Source of the DNA: Bos javanicus
Lineage: Eukaryota; Chordata; Mammalia; Artiodactyla; Bovidae
Assembly (NCBI RefSeq): GCF_032452875.1
Contig: NW_026893855.1
Location: 1-64,000, forward strand
DNA length: 64,000 nt
Direction of reading: 5' to 3'
Shown here: in pieces, positions 1 to 10,867 of the stretch
Numbering within the stretch: position 1 is the first letter of the stretch
Layout: every line of letters starts with the position of its first letter
Made by a program: the position numbers and the translations under genes
Notes under the pieces: generated by a model
What the model was told of the DNA's origin: nothing
Seen by the model: the letters and a program-made list of their open reading frames with translations, nothing else
The model's database searches: none

Positions 1-385
1 CGCGTGGCTGTCATGCACTACTCACGTGGCTGATCATGCAATGATCATGTAGCTACCATGTACAGGTCACGTGAATGATCATACCCATCAGGTGACTGAT
101 GTGCTGATCACGTGGCTATCATGCACTGATCACTAGACTGATCATGCACTGATCACGTCTATATCATGCACTGATCACATGACTGCCCATGCACTGGTCA
201 CGTGGATGATCATACACTAATCATGTGACAGATCATGCACTGATCACGTGGCTGATCATGCACTGACACTGTGACTGAGCATGGACTGATCACATGACTA
301 TCGTGTAGTGATCACGTGACTTAATGGCGCTGATCATGTGACTGATCATGCACTGATCATGTTTGCTATCATACACTGATCATGT
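1..385 (+). repeat. Partial unit U0 (m41-m58)
   Basis: This 3' part of a unit starts four bases into m41. Compared with later copies it has a private change near base 2 and is 5 bp shorter around 83-105 (ATACCCATCAGG in place of ATACACCCATCAGG, and GATGTGCTGATC in place of GATCATGCACTGATC). Confidence 0.95.
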
Positions 386-394
386 GCCTCTGGA

Positions 395-618
395 GGCAAT
401 AAACAAAGAGCTGAGTAGGCACGAATCAGTCAGCAGGCAATAATCATGGAACTCAGCTGTGAGGAATCATGCTGCTCAGCTGGCAATAATCAAGCAGCTG
501 AGCAGGCAGGAATTACGCAGCCCAGCTGACAATTGTCAAGCAGATGACAGGCAGGAATCGTGCAGCTCAGCTGGCAATTGTCAAGCAGATGAGCAGACAG
601 TAATCACGCAGCTCAGCA
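395..618 (+). repeat. Block B of unit 1: ten diverged 23-bp monomers
   Basis: This block looks at first like non-repetitive spacer but keeps the 23-bp step. Monomers start at 395, 418 (18 bp only), 436, 459, 482, 505, 528 (22 bp), 550, 573 and 596. Two types alternate, giving a 46-bp dimer: one like GGCAATnnTCAAGCAG then nTGAGCA, the other like GGCAGGAATnn then CGCAGCTCAGCT. The last B monomer (GACAGTAATCACGCAG...) matches the family-A consensus at about 16 of 23 bases in the right register, so B is probably an old branch of the same satellite. Its E-box-like words are CAGCTG, CAATTG and CAGATG instead of CACGTG. No large insertion or deletion was seen in any complete copy. In other units it lies at unit bases 10-233. 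Confidence 0.9.
398..403 (+). promoter_or_regulatory. AATAAA hexamer at the start of block B
   Basis: B1 reads GGCAATAAACAAAG, giving one AATAAA (canonical polyadenylation hexamer) and one ATAAACA (forkhead-like) per unit, in every copy at unit bases 13-18. There is no gene for it to serve. It would matter only if the array is transcribed on this strand. Confidence 0.3.
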
Positions 619-875
619 GGCCCAGATCACGTGACTGAGCATGCACTGTTCACGTGGCTGATCATACACTGATCACGTGATTGATCATGCACTGATCACT
701 TGGATATCATGCACTGATCACGTGGCTGATCATACACTGTTCACGTGTCTGACCATGCACTGATCACGTGGCTGATCATACACTGCTCACGTAACTGATA
801 ATGCACTTATCACGTGGCTATCATGCACTGAATACGTGGCTGAACATGCACTGTTCACGTGGCTGATCACACACC

Positions 876-887
876 TGTCACGTGACA
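876..887. promoter_or_regulatory. 12-bp perfect palindrome around CACGTG (m12)
   Basis: TGTCACGTGACA is a perfect 12-bp palindrome. It contains GTCACGTGAC, which matches the CLEAR motif described for the vertebrate MiT/TFE factors, and RTCACRTG, the yeast CDEI/Cbf1 motif. It recurs once per unit at unit bases 491-502, except in U5 where this part is lost. Binding is not shown by the sequence. Confidence 0.45.
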
Positions 888-1034
888 TATCATGCACTGA
901 TCACCTGGAACTCATGCACTGATCACGTGGCTGATCATACTCTGCTCACGAAACTCATCATGCACACATCACGTGGCTATCATGCACTGCTCACGTGGTT
1001 CGTCATGGAATGATCACGAAGCTACCATATACTG

Positions 1035-1044
1035 GTCACGTGAC
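1035..1044. promoter_or_regulatory. GTCACGTGAC palindrome (m19)
   Basis: This is a second exact CLEAR-like 10-mer per unit, followed by TGATCATGCAC. m3 at 672-681 holds a third extended palindrome, ATCACGTGAT. These sites belong to the repeat itself; regulatory use is only a possibility. Confidence 0.4.
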
Positions 1045-1420
1045 TGATCATGCACAGATCACGTAAATGATCATGCACTGTTCACGTGACTGATCATGTA
1101 CTGATCACGTGACTGATAATGCACTGATCACGTGGCTATCATGCTCTGCTCACGTGGCTGATCATGCAACGATCACGTAGCAACCATGTAGTGGTCTCGT
1201 GACTGATCATGCACTGATCATGTAATTGATCCTGCACTGATCACGTGGCTCATCACGCACTGATCCGGTGGCTGATCACACACGTATCCACGTGACTGGT
1301 CATGTACAGATCCCGTGACTAATCATGAAGTGATCACGTGGCTATCCTGCACTGATCACGTGGATATCATGCACTGATCACGTGGCTGATCACACACGTA
1401 TCACCTGACTGATCATGCAC

Positions 1421-1646
1421 TGATCACGTGGCTATCATGCACTGCTCACGTGGCTGATCATGCGATGATCACGCAACTACCATGTACTGGTCACATGACT
1501 GATCATGCACTGATCACGTGACTGATCATGCAGTGATCACGTGGCTGTCATGCACTACTCACGTGGCTGATCATGCAATGATCATGTAGCTACCATGTAC
1601 AGGTCACGTGAATGATCATACACCCATCAGGTGACTGATCATGCAC
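1421..1646 (+). repeat. Two tandem 113-bp five-monomer blocks (m36-m40, m41-m45)
   Basis: m36-m40 (1421-1533) and m41-m45 (1534-1646) are adjacent copies of a 113-bp block with monomer lengths 22, 22, 23, 23, 23. The third monomer of each has the diagnostic ACTACCATGTAC / GCTACCATGTAC ending. Related runs occur at m23-m27 (1125-1237, third monomer ending GCAACCATGTAG) and m16-m20 (966-1078, third monomer ending GCTACCATATAC). This is an intermediate order between the monomer and the 1541-bp unit. Confidence 0.75.
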
Positions 1647-1927
1647 TGATCACGTGGCTATCATGCACTGATCACTAGACTGATCATGCACTGATCACGT
1701 CTATATCATGCACTGATCACATGACTGCCCATGCACTGGTCACGTGGATGATCATACACTAATCATGTGACAGATCATGCACTGATCACGTGGCTGATCA
1801 TGCACTGACACTGTGACTGAGCATGGACTGATCACATGACTATCGTGTAGTGATCACGTGACTTAATGGCGCTGATCATGTGACTGATCATGCACTGATC
1901 ATGTTTGCTATCATACACTGATCATGT

Positions 1928-3470
1928 GCCTCTGGAGGCAATAAACAAAGAGCTGAGTAGGCACGAATCAGTCAGCAGGCAATAATCATGGAACTCAGCT
2001 GTGAGGAATCATGCTGCTCAGCTGGCAATAATCAAGCAGCTGAGCAGGCAGGAATTACGCAGCACAGCTGACAATTGTCAAGCAGATGACAGGCAGGAAT
2101 CGTGCAGCTCAGCTGGCAATTGTCAAGCAGATGAGCAGACAGTAATCACGCAGCTCAGCAGGCCCAGATCACGTGACTGAGCATGCACTGTTCACGTGGC
2201 TGATCATACACTGATCACGTGATTGATCATGCACTGATCACTTGGATATCATGCACTGATCACGTGGCTGATCATACACTGTTCACGTGTCTGACCATGC
2301 ACTGATCACGTGGCTGATCATACACTGCTCACGTAACTGATAATGCACTTATCACGTGGCTATCATGCACTGAATACGTGGCTGAACATGCACTGTTCAC
2401 GTGGCTGATCACACACCTGTCACGTGACATATCATGCACTGATCACCTGGAACTCATGCACTGATCACGTGGCTGATCATACTCTGCTCACGAAACTCAT
2501 CATGCACACATCACGTGGCTATCATGCACTGCTCACGTGGTTCGTCATGGAATGATCACGAAGCTACCGCATATACTGGTCACGTGACTGATCATGCACA
2601 GATCACGTAAATGATCATGCACTGTTCACGTGACTGATCATGTACTGATCACGTGACTGATAATGCACTGATCACGTGGCTATCATGCTCTGCTCACGTG
2701 GCTGATCATGCAACGATCACGTAGCAACCATGTAGTGGTCTCGTGACTGATCATGCACTGATCATGTAATTGATCCTGCACTGATCACGTGGCTCATCAC
2801 GCACTGATCCGGTGGCTGATCACACACGTATCACGTGACTGGTCATGTACAGATCCCGTGACTAATCATGAAGTGATCACGTGGCTATCCTGCACTGATC
2901 ACGTGGATATCATGCACTGATCACGTGGCTGATCACACACGTATCACCTGACTGATCATGCACTGATCACGTGGCTATCATGCACTGCTCACGTGGCTGA
3001 TCATGCGATGATCACGCAACTACCATGTACTGGTCACATGACTGATCATGCACTGATCACGTGACTGATCATGCAGTGATCACGTGGCTGTCATGCACTA
3101 CTCACGTGGCTGATCATGCAATGATCATGTAGCTACCATGTACAGGTCACGTGAATGATCATACACCCATCAGGTGACTGATCATGCACTGATCACGTGG
3201 CTATCATGCACTGATCACTAGACTGATCATGCACTGATCACGTCTATATCATGCACTGATCACATGACTGCCCATGCACTGGTCACGTGGATGATCATAC
3301 ACTAATCATGTGACAGATCATGCACTGATCACGTGGCTGATCATGCACTGACACTGTGACTGAGCATGGACTGATCACATGACTATCGTGTAGTGATCAC
3401 GTGACTTAATGGCGCTGATCATGTGACTGATCATGCACTGATCATGTTTGCTATCATACACTGATCATGT
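1928..3470 (+). repeat. Satellite unit U2, 1543 bp
   Basis: Full unit with two extra bases (GC) near 2569 in m18, giving CTACCGCATATAC. Confidence 0.96.
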
Positions 3471-4850
3471 GCCTCTGGAGGCAATAAACAAAGAGCTGAG
3501 TAGGCACGAATCAGTCAGCAGGCAATAATCATGGAACTCAGCTGTGAGGAATCATGCTGCTCAGCTGGCAATAATCAAGCAGCTGAGCAGGCAGGAATTA
3601 CGCAGCACAGCTGACAATTGTCAAGCAGATGACAGGCAGGAATCGTGCAGCTCAGCTGGCAATTGTCAAGCAGATGAGCAGACAGTAATCACGCAGCTCA
3701 GCAGGCCCAGATCACGTGACTGAGCATGCACTGTTCACGTGGCTGATCATACACTGATCACGTGATTGATCATGCACTGATCACTTGGATATCATGCACT
3801 GATCACGTGGCTGATCATACACTGTTCACGTGTCTGACCATGCACTGATCACGTGGCTGATCATACACTGCTCACGTAACTGATAATGCACTTATCACGT
3901 GGCTATCATGCACTGAATACGTGGCTGAACATGCACTGTTCACGTGGCTGATCACACACCTGTCACGTGACATATCATGCACTGATCACCTGGAACTCAT
4001 GCACTGATCACGTGGCTGATCATACTCTGCTCACGAAACTCATCATGCACACATCACGTGGCTATCATGCACTGCTCACGTGGTTCGTCATGGAATGATC
4101 ACGAAGCTACCATATACTGGTCACGTGACTGATCATGCACAGATCACGTAAATGATAATGCACTGATCACGTGGCTCATCACGCACTGATCCGGTGGCTG
4201 ATCACACACGTATCACGTGACTGGTCATGTACAGATCCGTGACTAATCATGAAGTGATCACGTGGCTATCCTGCACTGATCACGTGATATCATGCACTGA
4301 TCACGTGGCTGATCACACTCGTATCACCTGACTGATCATGCACTGATCACGTGGCTATCATGCACTGCTCACGTGGCTGATCATGCGATGATCACGCAAC
4401 TACCATGTACTGGTCACATGACTGATCATGCACTGATCACGTGACTGATCATGCAGTGATCACGTGGCTGTCATGCACTACTCACGTGGCTGATCATGCA
4501 ATGATCATGTAGCTACCATGTACAGGTCACGTGAATGATCATACACCCATCAGGTGACTGATCATGCACTGATCACGTGGCTATCATGCACTGATCACTA
4601 GACTGATCATGCACTGATCACGTCTATATCATGCACTGATCACATGACTGCCCATGCACTGGTCACGTGGATGATCATACACTAATCATGTGACAGATCA
4701 TGCACTGATCACGTGGCTGATCATGCACTGACACTGTGACTGAGCATGGACTGATCACATGACTATCGTGTAGTGATCACGTGACTTAATGGCGCTGATC
4801 ATGTGACTGATCATGCACTGATCATGTTTGCTATCATACACTGATCATGT
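3471..4850 (+). repeat. Satellite unit U3, 1380 bp, short
   Basis: The unit lacks 159 bp (seven monomers) after 4150 plus two single bases (CAGATCCGTG near 4235, CACGTGATATC near 4285). The junctions keep the monomer register. Confidence 0.95.
4150..4163 (+). repeat. In-register deletion junction in U3
   Basis: m20 (CGTAAATGA) runs into the tail of m22 (TAATGCAC), then into a monomer reading as m28. The simplest reading is two deletions at shared sequence: 46 bp (two monomers) and 113 bp (m23-m27, exactly one five-monomer block). Confidence 0.75.
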
Positions 4851-6391
4851 GCCTCTGGAGGCAATAAACAAAGAGCTGAGTAGGCACGAATCAGTCAGCA
4901 GGCAATAATCATGGAACTCAGCTGTGAGGAATCATGCTGCTCAGCTGGCAATAATCAAGCAGCTGAGCAGGCAGGAATTACGCAGCACAGCTGACAATTG
5001 TCAAGCAGATGACAGGCAGGAATCGTGCAGCTCAGCTGGCAATTGTCAAGCAGATGAGCAGACAGTAATCACGCAGCTCAGCAGGCCCAGATCACGTGAC
5101 TGAGCATGCACTGTTCACGTGGCTGATCATACACTGATCACGTGATTGATCATGCACTGATCACTTGGATATCATGCACTGATCACGTGGCTGATCATAC
5201 ACTGTTCACGTGTCTGACCATGCACTGATCACGTGGCTGATCATACACTGCTCACGTAACTGATAATGCACTTATCACGTGGCTATCATGCACTGAATAC
5301 GTGGCTGAACATGCACTGTTCACGTGGCTGATCACACACCTGTCACGTGACATATCATGCACTGATCACCTGGAACTCATGCACTGATCACGTGGCTGAT
5401 CATACTCTGCTCACGAAACTCATCATGCACACATCACGTGGCTATCATGCACTGCTCACGTGGTTCGTCATGGAATGATCACGAAGCTACCATATACTGG
5501 TCACGTGACTGATCATGCACAGATCACGTAAATGATCATGCACTGTTCACGTGACTGATCATGTACTGATCACGTGACTGATAATGCACTGATCACGTGG
5601 CTATCATGCTCTGCTCACGTGGCTGATCATGCAACGATCACGTAGCAACCATGTAGTGGTCTCGTGACTGATCATGCACTGATCATGTAATTGATCCTGC
5701 ACTGATCACGTGGCTCATCACGCACTGATCCGGTGGCTGATCACACACGTATCACGTGACTGGTCATGTACAGATCCCGTGACTAATCATGAAGTGATCA
5801 CGTGGCTATCCTGCACTGATCACGTGGATATCATGCACTGATCACGTGGCTGATCACACACGTATCACCTGACTGATCATGCACTGATCACGTGGCTATC
5901 ATGCACTGCTCACGTGGCTGATCATGCGATGATCACGCAACTACCATGTACTGGTCACATGACTGATCATGCACTGATCACGTGACTGATCATGCAGTGA
6001 TCACGTGGCTGTCATGCACTACTCACGTGGCTGATCATGCAATGATCATGTAGCTACCATGTACAGGTCACGTGAATGATCATACACCCATCAGGTGACT
6101 GATCATGCACTGATCACGTGGCTATCATGCACTGATCACTAGACTGATCATGCACTGATCACGTCTATATCATGCACTGATCACATGACTGCCCATGCAC
6201 TGGTCACGTGGATGATCATACACTAATCATGTGACAGATCATGCACTGATCACGTGGCTGATCATGCACTGACACTGTGACTGAGCATGGACTGATCACA
6301 TGACTATCGTGTAGTGATCACGTGACTTAATGGCGCTGATCATGTGACTGATCATGCACTGATCATGTTTGCTATCATACACTGATCATGT
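4851..6391 (+). repeat. Satellite unit U4, 1541 bp
   Basis: Unit of modal length with no length change seen; a good reference copy. Confidence 0.97.
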
Positions 6392-7787
6392 GCCTCTGGA
6401 GGCAATAAACAAAGAGCTGAGTAGGCACGAATCAGTCAGCAGGCAATAATCATGGAACTCAGCTGTGAGGAATCATGCTGCTCAGCTGGCAATAATCAAG
6501 CAGCTGAGCAGGCAGGAATTACGCAGCACAGCTGACAATTGTCAAGCAGATGACAGGCAGGAATCGTGCAGCTCAGCTGGCAATTGTCAAGCAGATGAGC
6601 AGACAGTAATCACGCAGCTCAGCAGGCCCAGATCACGTGACTGAGCATGCACTGTTCACGTGGCTGATCATACACTGATCACGTGATTGATCATGCACTG
6701 ATCACTTGGATATCATGCACTGATCACGTGGCTGATCATACACTGTTCACGTGTCTGACCATGCACTGATCACGTGGCTGATCATACACTGCTCACGTAA
6801 CTGATAATGCACTTATCACGTGGCTATCATGCACTGAATACGTGGCTGAATCATGCACTGTTCACGTGGCTGATCCATCATACTGTATCATGCACTGCAC
6901 GTGGTCATGCACAGATCTGGACGTGAAATGATCATGCACTGTTCACGTGACTGATCATGTACTGATCACGTGACTGATAATGCACTGATCACGTGGCTAT
7001 CATGCTCTGCTCACGTGGCTGATCATGCAACGATCACGTAGCAACCATGTAGTGGTCTCGTGACTGATCATGCACTGATCATGTAATTGATCCTGCACTG
7101 ATCACGTGGCTCATCACGCACTGATCCGGTGGCTGATCACACACGTATCACGTGACTGGTCATGTACAGATCCCGTGACTAATCATGAAGTGATCACGTG
7201 GCTATCCTGCACTGATCACGTGGATATCATGCACTGATCACGTGGCTGATCACACACGTATCACCTGACTGATCATGCACTGATCACGTGGCTATCATGC
7301 ACTGCTCACGTGGCTGATCATGCGATGATCACGCAACTACCATGTACTGGTCACATGACTGATCATGCACTGATCACGTGACTGATCATGCAGTGATCAC
7401 GTGGCTGTCATGCACTACTCACGTGGCTGATCATGCAATGATCATGTAGCTACCATGTACAGGTCACGTGAATGATCATACACCCATCAGGTGACTGATC
7501 ATGCACTGATCACGTGGCTATCATGCACTGATCACTAGACTGATCATGCACTGATCACGTCTATATCATGCACTGATCACATGACTGCCCATGCACTGGT
7601 CACGTGGATGATCATACACTAATCATGTGACAGATCATGCACTGATCACGTGGCTGATCATGCACTGACACTGTGACTGAGCATGGACTGATCACATGAC
7701 TATCGTGTAGTGATCACGTGACTTAATGGCGCTGATCATGTGACTGATCATGCACTGATCATGTTTGCTATCATACACTGATCATGT
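6392..7787 (+). repeat. Satellite unit U5, 1396 bp, short
   Basis: The unit is 145 bp short, the change lying between m10 and m20 (about 6848-6930). The rest follows the reference. Confidence 0.95.
6848..6930 (+). repeat. Scrambled, out-of-register segment in U5
   Basis: m12-m19 are replaced by pieces such as TGATCCATCATACTGTATC and CAGATCTGGACGTG. Spacing between successive CAC/TAC ends drops to about 12 and 17 and rises to 25-27 bp, breaking the 22/23-bp step kept elsewhere. It may be a real complex rearrangement or a consensus error. Confidence 0.7.
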
Positions 7788-9326
7788 GCCTCTGGAGGCA
7801 ATAAACAAAGAGCTGAGTAGGCACGAATCAGTCAGCAGGCAATAATCATGGAACTCAGCTGTGAGGAATCATGCTGCTCAGCTGGCAATAATCAAGCAGC
7901 TGAGCAGGCAGGAATTACGCAGCACAGCTGACAATTGTCAAGCAGATGACAGGCAGGAATCGTGCAGCTCAGCTGGCAATTGTCAAGCAGATGAGCAGAC
8001 AGTAATCACGCAGCTCAGCAGGCCCAGATCACGTGACTGAGCATGCACTGTTCACGTGGCTGATCATACACTGATCACGTGATTGATCATGCACTGATCA
8101 CTTGGATATCATGCACTGATCACGTGGCTGATCATACACTGTTCACGTGTCTGACCATGCACTGATCACGTGGCTGATCATACACTGCTCACGTAACTGA
8201 TAATGCACTTATCACGTGGCTATCATGCACTGAATACGTGGCTGAACATGCACTGTTCACGTGGCTGATCACACACCTGTCACGTGACATATCATGCACT
8301 GATCACCTGGAACTCATGCACTGATCACGTGGCTGATCATACTCTGCTCACGAAACTCATCATGCACACATCACGTGGCTATCATGCACTGCTCACGTGG
8401 TTCGTCATGGAATGATCACGAAGCTACCATATACTGGTCACGTGACTGATCATGCACAGATCACGTAAATGATCATGCACTGTTCACGTGACTGATCATG
8501 TACTGATCACGTGACTGATAATGCACTGATCACGTGGCTATCATGCTCTGCTCACGTGGCTGATCATGCAGCGATCACGTAGCAACCATGTAGTGGTCTC
8601 GTGACTGATCATGCACTGATCATGTAATTGATCCTGCACTGATCACGTGGCTCATCACGCACTGATCCGGTGGCTGATCACACACGTATCACGTGACTGG
8701 TCATGTACAGATCCCGTGACTAATCATGAAGTGATCACGTGGCTATCCTGCACTGATCACGTGGATATCATGCACTGATCACGTGGCTGATCACACCGTA
8801 TCACTGACTGATCATGCACTGATCACGTGGCTATCATGCACTGCTCACGTGGCTGATCATGCGATGATCACGCAGCTACCATGTACTGGTCACATGACTG
8901 ATCATGCACTGATCACGTGACTGATCATGCAGTGATCACGTGGCTGTCATGCACTACTCACGTGGCTGATCATGCAATGATCATGTAGCTACCATGTACA
9001 GGTCACGTGAATGATCATACACCCATCAGGTGACTGATCATGCACTGATCACGTGGCTATCATGCACTGATCACTAGACTGATCATGCACTGATCACGTC
9101 TATATCATGCACTGATCACATGACTGCCCATGCACTGGTCACGTGGATGATCATACACTAATCATGTGACAGATCATGCACTGATCACGTGGCTGATCAT
9201 GCACTGACACTGTGACTGAGCATGGACTGATCACATGACTATCGTGTAGTGATCACGTGACTTAATGGCGCTGATCATGTGACTGATCATGCACTGATCA
9301 TGTTTGCTATCATACACTGATCATGT
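7788..9326 (+). repeat. Satellite unit U6, 1539 bp
   Basis: Two single-base losses in m34/m35 (CACACCGTATCACTGACTG near 8795) and private G changes near 8571 (GCAGCGATCACG) and 8874 (CGCAGCTACC). Confidence 0.96.
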
Positions 9327-10867
9327 GCCTCTGGAGGCAATAAACAAAGAGCTGAGTAGGCACGAATCAGTCAGCAGGCAATAATCATGGAACTCAGCTG
9401 TGAGGAATCATGCTGCTCAGCTGGCAATAATCAAGCAGCTGAGCAGGCAGGAATTACGCAGCACAGCTGACAATTGTCAAGCAGATGACAGGCAGGAATC
9501 GTGCAGCTCAGCTGGCAATTGTCAAGCAGATGAGCAGACAGTAATCACGCAGCTCAGCAGGCCCAGATCACGTGACTGAGCATGCACTGTTCACGTGGCT
9601 GATCATACACTGATCACGTGATTGATCATGCACTGATCACTTGGATATCATGCACTGATCACGTGGCTGATCATACACTGTTCACGTGTCTGACCATGCA
9701 CTGATCACGTGGCTGATCATACACTGCTCACGTAACTGATAATGCACTTATCACGTGGCTATCATGCACTGAATACGTGGCTGAACATGCACTGTTCACG
9801 TGGCTGATCACACACCTGTCACGTGACATATCATGCACTGATCACCTGGAACTCATGCACTGATCACGTGGCTGATCATACTCTGCTCACGAAACTCATC
9901 ATGCACACATCACGTGGCTATCATGCACTGCTCACGTGGTTCGTCATGGAATGATCACGAAGCTACCATATACTGGTCACGTGACTGATCATGCACAGAT
10001 CACGTAAATGATCATGCACTGTTCACGTGACTGATCATGTACTGATCACGTGACTGATAATGCACTGATCCCGTGGCTATCATGCTCTGCTCACGTGGCT
10101 GATCATGCAACGATCACGTAGCAACCATGTAGTGGTCTCGTGACTGATCATGCACTGATCATGTAATTGATCCTGCACTGATCACGTGGCTCATCACGCA
10201 CTGATCCGGTGGCTGATCACACACGTATCACGTGACTGGTCATGTACAGATCCCGTGACTAATCATGAAGTGATCACGTGGCTATCCTGCACTGATCACG
10301 TGGATATCATGCACTGATCACGTGGCTGATCACACACGTATCACCTGACTGATCATGCACTGATCACGTGGCTATCATGCACTGCTCACGTGGCTGATCA
10401 TGCGATGATCACGCAACTACCATGTACTGGTCACATGACTGATCATGCACTGATCACGTGACTGATCATGCAGTGATCACGTGGCTGTCATGCACTACTC
10501 ACGTGGCTGATCATGCAATGATCATGTATCTACCATGTACAGGTCACGTGAATGATCATACACCCATCAGGTGACTGACCATGCACTGATCACGTGGCTA
10601 TCATGCACTGATCACTAGACTGATCATGCACTGATCACGTCTATATCATGCACTGATCACATGACTGCCCATGCACTGGTCACGTGGATGATCATACACT
10701 AATCATGTGACAGATCATGCACTGATCACGTGGCTGATCATGCACTGACACTGTGACTGAGCATGGACTGATCACATGACTATCGTGTAGTGATCACGTG
10801 ACTTAATGGCGCTGATCATGTGACTGATCATGCACTGATCATGTTTGCTATCATACACTGATCATGT
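9327..10867 (+). repeat. Satellite unit U7, 1541 bp
   Basis: Modal length. Private changes at about 10071 (GATCCCGTGGC) and 10529 (GTATCTACC). It carries the C allele of m45 (GACCATGCAC near 10578). Confidence 0.97.

Larger units (their letters stand above)
386..1927 (+). repeat. Satellite unit U1, 1542 bp
   Basis: Full unit with one extra C in m30 (near 1288) and a private C at 522 in B6 where all other units have A. Confidence 0.96.
624..1936 (+). repeat. Family-A monomer block of unit 1 (m1-m57 plus truncated m58)
   Basis: This is the reference block of 22/23-bp family-A monomers; the same order recurs in every unit. The consensus is TGATCACGTGG + CTGATCATGCAC. The halves align with each other (TGATCACG versus TGATCATG), so the monomer descends from an 11/12-bp element. 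The 22-bp forms mostly lose one base in the second half (CTATCATGCAC) or end in GCA/GGA/GCG. By eye, 32 of the 57 monomers keep CACGTG; others carry CACATG, CATGTG, CACCTG, CACTTG or CAGGTG. In U1, m1 starts at 624, m10 at 829, m20 at 1056, m30 at 1284, m40 at 1511, m50 at 1737 and m58 at 1919. m30 of this unit has one extra C, which makes U1 1542 bp. Confidence 0.95.

Noticed and set aside
1..385. Array edge at the start of the window
   Set aside because: A few private differences are present near 2 and 83-105, but the sequence is plain satellite in normal order from base 1, so no boundary is shown.
386..623. Block B as an inserted transposon or unique spacer
   Set aside because: It keeps the 23-bp step, shows an internal 46-bp dimer and resembles family A. 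It has no terminal repeats or target duplication.
999..1010. CENP-B-box-like words TTCG...TGGAA in m17
   Set aside because: TTCGTCATGGAA has two extra bases between the halves and lacks the CGGG half of the box, so it does not meet the known core.
386..1926. 1541 = 67 x 23 as evidence for 67 perfect monomers
   Set aside because: Arithmetic coincidence. The real unit has 17 monomers of 22 bp, partial monomers of 18 bp and a 5-bp link.
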